From: Sphingomonas sp. LaA6.9
GTDB taxonomy: Bacteria; Pseudomonadota; Alphaproteobacteria; Sphingomonadales; Sphingomonadaceae
Reading direction: 5' to 3'
Assembly: GCF_022601895.1 (NCBI RefSeq)
Contig: NZ_JAKVIO010000029.1
Location: 1 to 55,777 of the forward strand
Length of the DNA: 55,777 bases
Made by a program: the position numbers and the translations under genes. Below are positions 51,951-55,777 of this stretch, piece by piece. Numbering within the stretch: the first letter of the stretch is position 1; each line of letters begins with the position of its first letter. The notes beneath the pieces are model-generated. The model made no database searches. It was not told where the DNA came from and was given only the letters and a program-made list of their open reading frames with translations.

Positions 51951-53783
51951 TCACTGTTTCGACGCGATCCAGTCGTCGATCTTCTTCTCGAGCACGGTCA
52001 TCGGAAGTGCGCCCGTCATCAGCACCTGCGCGTGGAATTCGCGCGGATCGAACTTGCTGCCGAGCTTGTCCTGCGCGCGCTTCTTGAGCTCGGAGAATTT
52101 GAGCTGGCCGACCTTGTAGGCGAGCGCCTGACCAGGCCATGCGATATAGCGCTCGACCTCGGCGGTGGCATCGGTCCTGCCCATGCTCGAATTGTCGAGC
52201 ATATACTGGATCGCCTGGTCGCGGCCCCAGCCCTTGGCATGGATGCCGCTGTCGACAACCAGCCGCATCGCGCGCAGCATCTCGTCGTCGAGACCGCCAA
52301 AGCGCTGATAGGGATCGGTCTCCATACCCAGCTCCTTCCAGAGCGTCTCGGCATAAAGGCCCCAGCCTTCTGCAAAGGCGGTGTTGCCGCCAAAGCGCAT
52401 GAAGGCAGGAAGCGCCTCGTTTTCCTGCGCAAGGCTGATCTGGAAATGGTGCCCCGGCGCGCCTTCGTGGAGATAGAGCGTCTCCATGCCGGGCGTGGTG
52501 CGCGACGGCAGGTCATAGGTGTTGAAGTAGAAGATGCCCGGACGCGTCCTGGCCGGGTTCTTGGGATCGTACATTCCCTGCTCGTACGATCCGCCGGCCG
52601 CGTTCTTCTCGCGATAGGGCTCGTAAAAGCGGATTTCCAGCGGAGTCTTCGGGATCGTCGAGAACTGTTCGCCGATCCGTGCATCGACCTTCTTGCCGAT
52701 CGCATAATAGCCGTCGACCAGATCCTGCTTGGTCTTGGGTTTGAACCTGGGATCGGTGCGCAGATACTGGAAGAACTCGCCCAGCGTTCCCTTGAAACCG
52801 ACCTGGTTCTTGATCGCCTCCATCTCGCCGCGGATCCGCGCGACTTCGCTTAGCCCAAGATTGTGCACATAATCGGCGGTAAGTGGCAGCGTCGTGAGCT
52901 GCTCGATCGCCGACTGGTAGACCTTGTCGCCGCCCTTCATGCCGAGCATGCCGACGCTGTCACGTGCCACCGGCAGATATTCGTTCTTGAGGAAATCGCG
53001 CAGCCGCGTGTGTGCGGGGTTGATATCGTCGCGAATGATCGCGGCATATGCGCTGGTGAGACGCGCCTGGTCGGCGGCCGAAATAGCTTCGGGGAATTTC
53101 TTGACCGGGCCATAGAAGACCGAACCCTCGACGCCCTGCGCGATCAGCGTGTCGAGTTGGCCGATGACGTTGTTGACGACGAGCTTGGGCTGGACGACGC
53201 CTGACTTCATGCCTTCGCGAAAGCGCCCGATCGAGCGGTCGATCGCGACGACATATTCCTTATGGCGTTTCAGGTTGTTCTCATAGTCCGCAACCGTCTT
53301 GAAGGGCGCTGCACCCGAACCCGAGGCGAAGCCGGGATAGAAGGTGTGGAAGCCCGTGAAATGATCGATGGGGCGCACTGCGGTCAGCGCGAGCATGTCC
53401 GGAGAAAGGTTTTTCAGCCCGAGCTGGGTCTGCCATTCGAACACGTCATAGGCGATCTGGTCGGTGGGATTGAGCTTCGACCGATCGATTGCGTGAAGCC
53501 GGCGGAGATCGTCCTCAGCCGCATTACGCTCCGCGTCGAAATAGGCGTCGGTGATATAGTCGCCGAGCCGATCAGCATAACGCATGTCGCCTCGGAACAA
53601 CGCGCTGATCGGGTTGCGCTTGAGGCTGGCCTCGTCGCTGTCCGCGAAAAGCTTGTGAAGCTGGGTGTGGGCATCGTTCGCAGGTGCGGCGGGCGCTGCC
53701 TGCTGAGCCGCGGCGGGGGTCACCGGCGCCAGCGCGGCGACCGAAAGCAACAGCGCGGCGCGAAGCGTATTCGAGAAAGACAT
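51951..53783 (-). CDS. DUF885 family exported metallopeptidase-like protein
   Basis: A 610-aa protein when started at MSFSNTLRAALLLSVAALAP, a signal peptide ending near AAAQQA. The mature part matches DUF885: TDAYFDAERNAAEDDLRRLH, PIDHFTGFHTFYPGFASGSG, and the putative zinc site ETLYLHEGAPGHHFQISLAQ, followed by FAEGWGLYAETLWKELG and YIAWPGQALAYKVGQLKF. The H-E-G-x-P-G-H-H block and E-G-W resemble gluzincin-type sites. Peptidase activity is probable but its substrate is unknown. It is likely periplasmic. Confidence 0.9.
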   Translation of the reverse strand: MSFSNTLRAALLLSVAALAPVTPAAAQQAAPAAPANDAHTQLHKLFADSDEASLKRNPISALFRGDMRYADRLGDYITDAYFDAERNAAEDDLRRLHAIDRSKLNPTDQIAYDVFEWQTQLGLKNLSPDMLALTAVRPIDHFTGFHTFYPGFASGSGAAPFKTVADYENNLKRHKEYVVAIDRSIGRFREGMKSGVVQPKLVVNNVIGQLDTLIAQGVEGSVFYGPVKKFPEAISAADQARLTSAYAAIIRDDINPAHTRLRDFLKNEYLPVARDSVGMLGMKGGDKVYQSAIEQLTTLPLTADYVHNLGLSEVARIRGEMEAIKNQVGFKGTLGEFFQYLRTDPRFKPKTKQDLVDGYYAIGKKVDARIGEQFSTIPKTPLEIRFYEPYREKNAAGGSYEQGMYDPKNPARTRPGIFYFNTYDLPSRTTPGMETLYLHEGAPGHHFQISLAQENEALPAFMRFGGNTAFAEGWGLYAETLWKELGMETDPYQRFGGLDDEMLRAMRLVVDSGIHAKGWGRDQAIQYMLDNSSMGRTDATAEVERYIAWPGQALAYKVGQLKFSELKKRAQDKLGSKFDPREFHAQVLMTGALPMTVLEKKIDDWIASKQ

Positions 53784-53879
53784 TCTGTTCTCCGATCTTA
53801 CCTGTGTTATCGGAGTATAACAGCGACCTGTACATGGCAAGCGGCCCCGACACATGTGCTGTGCCAGGGCCGCGGTGTA

Positions 53880-54383
53880 TCACCAGTAGAAGTTGCGGAT
53901 CACGTCCGTGACGATTCCGCGCCGGATATCGACGAGCAGGAGATCGTCATAGTTGCGCACCCAGCGCTGATAGCCGGCGGGCTTGGGCAGCCGGTAGCGC
54001 CAGGGATCGGCGATCCAGGAACGCTGCGCGTAATAGGCGGGCTTGATCCGGGTGCCGGGCCGGAAGCTCTGATAACGATAGGGCGCATGCCAGTTGCCGC
54101 GGGCGTAGAGCGCGCGATTGCTGTTCCGGTAAGTGCGCCAGTCACCCCGGCCCCAGTTGCGGTCGCGCAGATCCGCGCGATATTCGCGCCGCGCCTCCTG
54201 CACGTCGCGGCGTTCGTCGCGAACCTCGCGCGGGCTTTCGCCGCGACGGACGCTGCGGTTCAGCTCGCGCTGCTCCTCGCGAATGTCCTGGCGATCGCGC
54301 CGCAGCTCTGCCTGCGACTGCGCCATGGCGGCCGACGGCATCACGGTCGCGACCATCAGCGCTGCAATGATGAACTTACGCAT
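53880..54383 (-). CDS. RcnB family periplasmic protein
   Basis: A 167-aa protein with a clear signal peptide (FIIAALMVATVMPSAAMAQS). A very charged Arg/Glu-rich helical middle (about 22-80) precedes the RcnB domain: FRPGTRIKPAYYAQRSWIAD, PWRYRLPKPAGYQRWVRNYD and DLLLVDIRRGIVTDVIRNFY. RcnB in E. coli helps nickel and cobalt homeostasis, but most sphingomonad members are uncharacterised. AGGAG lies before its ATG. Confidence 0.9.
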   Translation of the reverse strand: MRKFIIAALMVATVMPSAAMAQSQAELRRDRQDIREEQRELNRSVRRGESPREVRDERRDVQEARREYRADLRDRNWGRGDWRTYRNSNRALYARGNWHAPYRYQSFRPGTRIKPAYYAQRSWIADPWRYRLPKPAGYQRWVRNYDDLLLVDIRRGIVTDVIRNFYW

Positions 54384-54553
54384 GTGAAACTCCTGTCACT
54401 GTCCGGCAGCAGGTGTTGCCGTCATGGACAGGAATGCGCGATTCGACCTGAATCGGCGGCGAACGGTTTCGTCAGCGATATGAAAGCCTGTGTCGCAAAT
54501 TGTAACACGCGAACAGCTACCTATATCGCGGGCTCAAGCGAAGGAGCGCGGCG

Positions 54554-54907
54554 ATGAAAGTGCCCGGACCCGATCACCCCATCACCATCACTCCCTTTGC
54601 GGGACGCGTCCGCGTGATCGCCCAGGGCAATGTCATCGCGGATACCAGCCACGCGCTGTCGCTTGCCGAAGCCGACTATCCGGTGGCGCTCTATGTTCCG
54701 CGCGGTGACACACACATGGCTGCACTCACACCGTCGAGCCATCACACCAGTTGCCCCTACAAGGGCGAGGCCAGCTATTTCGATATCGGCGAGGCGAAAA
54801 ATGCCGTCTGGAGCTACGAGGCGCCTTATCCCGCAGTGGCGGCGATCGCGGGCCATCTGGCCTTCTATCCCGACAAGGTGAAGATCGAGCGGCTGCCTCC
54901 CGGCTAG
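54554..54907 (+). CDS. DUF427 domain protein
   Basis: A 117-aa protein. The DUF427 fold is clear from HPITITPFAGRVRVIAQGNV, YPVALYVPRGDTHMAALTPS, HHTSCPYKGEASYFDI and WSYEAPYPAVAAIAGHLAFY. The C-P-Y-K-G block is the family signature. It is a small beta-rich cytoplasmic protein with unknown function. Its TAG shares CTAG (54904-54907) with the convergent oxygenase stop. Confidence 0.92.
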   Translation: MKVPGPDHPITITPFAGRVRVIAQGNVIADTSHALSLAEADYPVALYVPRGDTHMAALTPSSHHTSCPYKGEASYFDIGEAKNAVWSYEAPYPAVAAIAGHLAFYPDKVKIERLPPG

Positions 54908-55590
54908 ATCCAGGGCCGCTCGCGAAACCATTTGGTGACGATATATTTCGTCCCGGCGGCGACCGGGCTGCCCGCATGCAGTGTGCGCAGGTTGGGCGCA
55001 CCGTCAGGGCCCATATTGTTCCATGCGAGCAGCAGTCCCGGGCGCGGATTGACCGAGATGCCCGCCATCGGAAAGTCGGTCGCGCCGCCGGCTTCGGGCA
55101 TGTTGAGATAGATCATCGCGGTCCAGCTCCGCTGGCCTCCGCTCGCCTCCATCTCGGCCCAATAGGGCTGGTCGACGTGGAAGAAATCGTGGTGCGGCTT
55201 GAATTCCTGCCCCACCCGGTAGCGCTGGCCCTGGAGCGTCTCGCCATGGCGCGGATCGATTCCCAGCAGCAGGCAGACCTTGTTGTCGATCGCCTCGACC
55301 TCGTCGTCCCAGCGATCCAGGTTGCAGCTATGGCTGGTACGATAGCTGTTGTCCGCGCCTTCCGAGAACAGTGCCGAGGGCTGGCTGCCGGCGTCGATCA
55401 TCGCAATGAGCCGCGCGCATTCCCCGGCGGGCAGGAAATCGGGGTACACGAACATCGCGATTCCATCGACGGGGATCGTCTGCACGCCGTGCGTCGCCGC
55501 CAGCCGCGCGGCCACGATCTCGCCGATCCGCGCGAGCCGCTGCGAAGGCGGCCCCGCCTGATAGTGGCTGTCTTCTGCCGCCGCGGTCAC
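54904..55590 (-). CDS. 2OG-Fe(II) oxygenase, prolyl 4-hydroxylase type
   Basis: A 228-aa protein with a GTG start overlapping the stop of the gene before it (GTGA, 55587-55590). The jelly-roll core shows QRYRVGQEFKPHHDFFHVDQ (H-x-D iron ligands), AMIYLNMPEAGGATDFPMAG, and the distal His and 2-oxoglutarate Lys in LRTLHAGSPVAAGTKYIVTK and WFRERPWI. This matches bacterial P4Hc-type hydroxylases. The substrate protein or small molecule is unknown. Confidence 0.93.
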   Translation of the reverse strand: MTAAAEDSHYQAGPPSQRLARIGEIVAARLAATHGVQTIPVDGIAMFVYPDFLPAGECARLIAMIDAGSQPSALFSEGADNSYRTSHSCNLDRWDDEVEAIDNKVCLLLGIDPRHGETLQGQRYRVGQEFKPHHDFFHVDQPYWAEMEASGGQRSWTAMIYLNMPEAGGATDFPMAGISVNPRPGLLLAWNNMGPDGAPNLRTLHAGSPVAAGTKYIVTKWFRERPWI

Positions 55591-55777
55591 GGAATGCGCT
55601 TTCCCCGTACCATCACGAAATCGACCTTTTCGAGCGCGCGGACATCGGTCAGCGGATCGCCCGCGACCGCGATGATATCCGCCGAATAGCCGGGTGCAAT
55701 CCGGCCGATCTCGCTCTCCATATCGAGCAGTTTCGCCGCCGTGGTGGTCGCGCTCGCCAGCGCTTCGGCCGGGGTCA
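55587..55777 (-). CDS. Amidohydrolase family protein, C-terminal part (cut by window edge)
   Basis: The last 63 codons of a gene that continues beyond the window. They read TPAEALASATTTAAKLLDME, IGRIAPGYSADIIAVAGDPL and TDVRALEKVDFVMVRGKRIP before TGA. This is the typical end of imidazolonepropionase-like amidohydrolases and Xaa-Pro dipeptidases, where G-x-I-x-P-G-x-x-A-D-I belongs to the small beta-sandwich. The metal site is outside the window. It is translationally coupled to the downstream oxygenase gene. Confidence 0.88.
   Translation of the reverse strand, partial: TPAEALASATTTAAKLLDMESEIGRIAPGYSADIIAVAGDPLTDVRALEKVDFVMVRGKRIP

Noticed and set aside
1-55777. CRISPR array or cas genes
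   Set aside because: No regularly spaced direct repeats and no Cas-like proteins were seen.

Overview
The window looks like a chromosomal segment of a GC-rich alphaproteobacterium, most probably a sphingomonad (order Sphingomonadales). Supporting signs are the core gene order plsX-fabH-ihfA-merR behind rpmF, a class I lysyl-tRNA synthetase, a CarD regulator behind a 7Fe ferredoxin, a CtrA-type TTAA-N7-TTAA site, many small ATGA/GTGA gene overlaps, and a DUF6118 protein of the kind I associate with sphingomonad mobile elements. The genus cannot be fixed from sequence alone.

Positions 1 to about 18000 are accessory. The left edge holds a truncated SLC13-type permease translationally coupled to a DUF389 membrane protein. 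A patch with DUF6118 and two coding relics follows. Next comes one eight-gene, same-strand cassette (3581-16463): a Vsr endonuclease, a C5-cytosine methyltransferase, a MutL/MORC-like GHKL ATPase, a Z1 superfamily II ATPase, a PD-(D/E)XK (DUF4420) protein, an AIPR protein, and two proteins I do not recognise (279 and 913 aa). Seven of the eight genes overlap a neighbour's stop or start codon. The first six families belong to the R-M-like systems with MORC-type ATPases described by comparative genomics (Iyer, Abhiman and Aravind, 2008), so this is almost certainly an anti-phage or anti-plasmid island. The last two genes are the least described part. The 913-aa protein ends in a block resembling the target-recognition region of Type IIG methyltransferases. 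The 279-aa protein carries a weak ADP-ribosyltransferase-like pattern. A P4-type tyrosine integrase and a tRNA-Gln(TTG) gene close the island on the right, which suggests integration at the tRNA 3' end. The left attachment site was not found and may lie outside the window.

From 18000 onward the content is mostly housekeeping: ilvE, proC, an M23 peptidase, a SUV3-like helicase with an S4 protein, fdxA and carD, two DUF2807 envelope proteins, a MarR-GNAT-cupin operon, and ppc. A guanidine exporter (gdx/sugE) follows behind a clear guanidine-II (mini-ykkC) riboswitch. Then come an HNH nuclease, gluQ-HIG1-cobalamin adenosyltransferase, the egtB-egtD ergothioneine pair, dctA, tandem MAPEG genes, the rpmF-plsX-fabH-ihfA-merR lipid/nucleoid cluster, a DinG-type helicase with a SixA phosphatase, lysK, and a set of exported peptidases and envelope proteins. 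The right edge cuts an amidohydrolase gene.

Two large palindromic repeats sit in intergenic gaps (37747-37864 and 39719-39818). Three convergent gene pairs share their stop codons through CTAG or TTAG.
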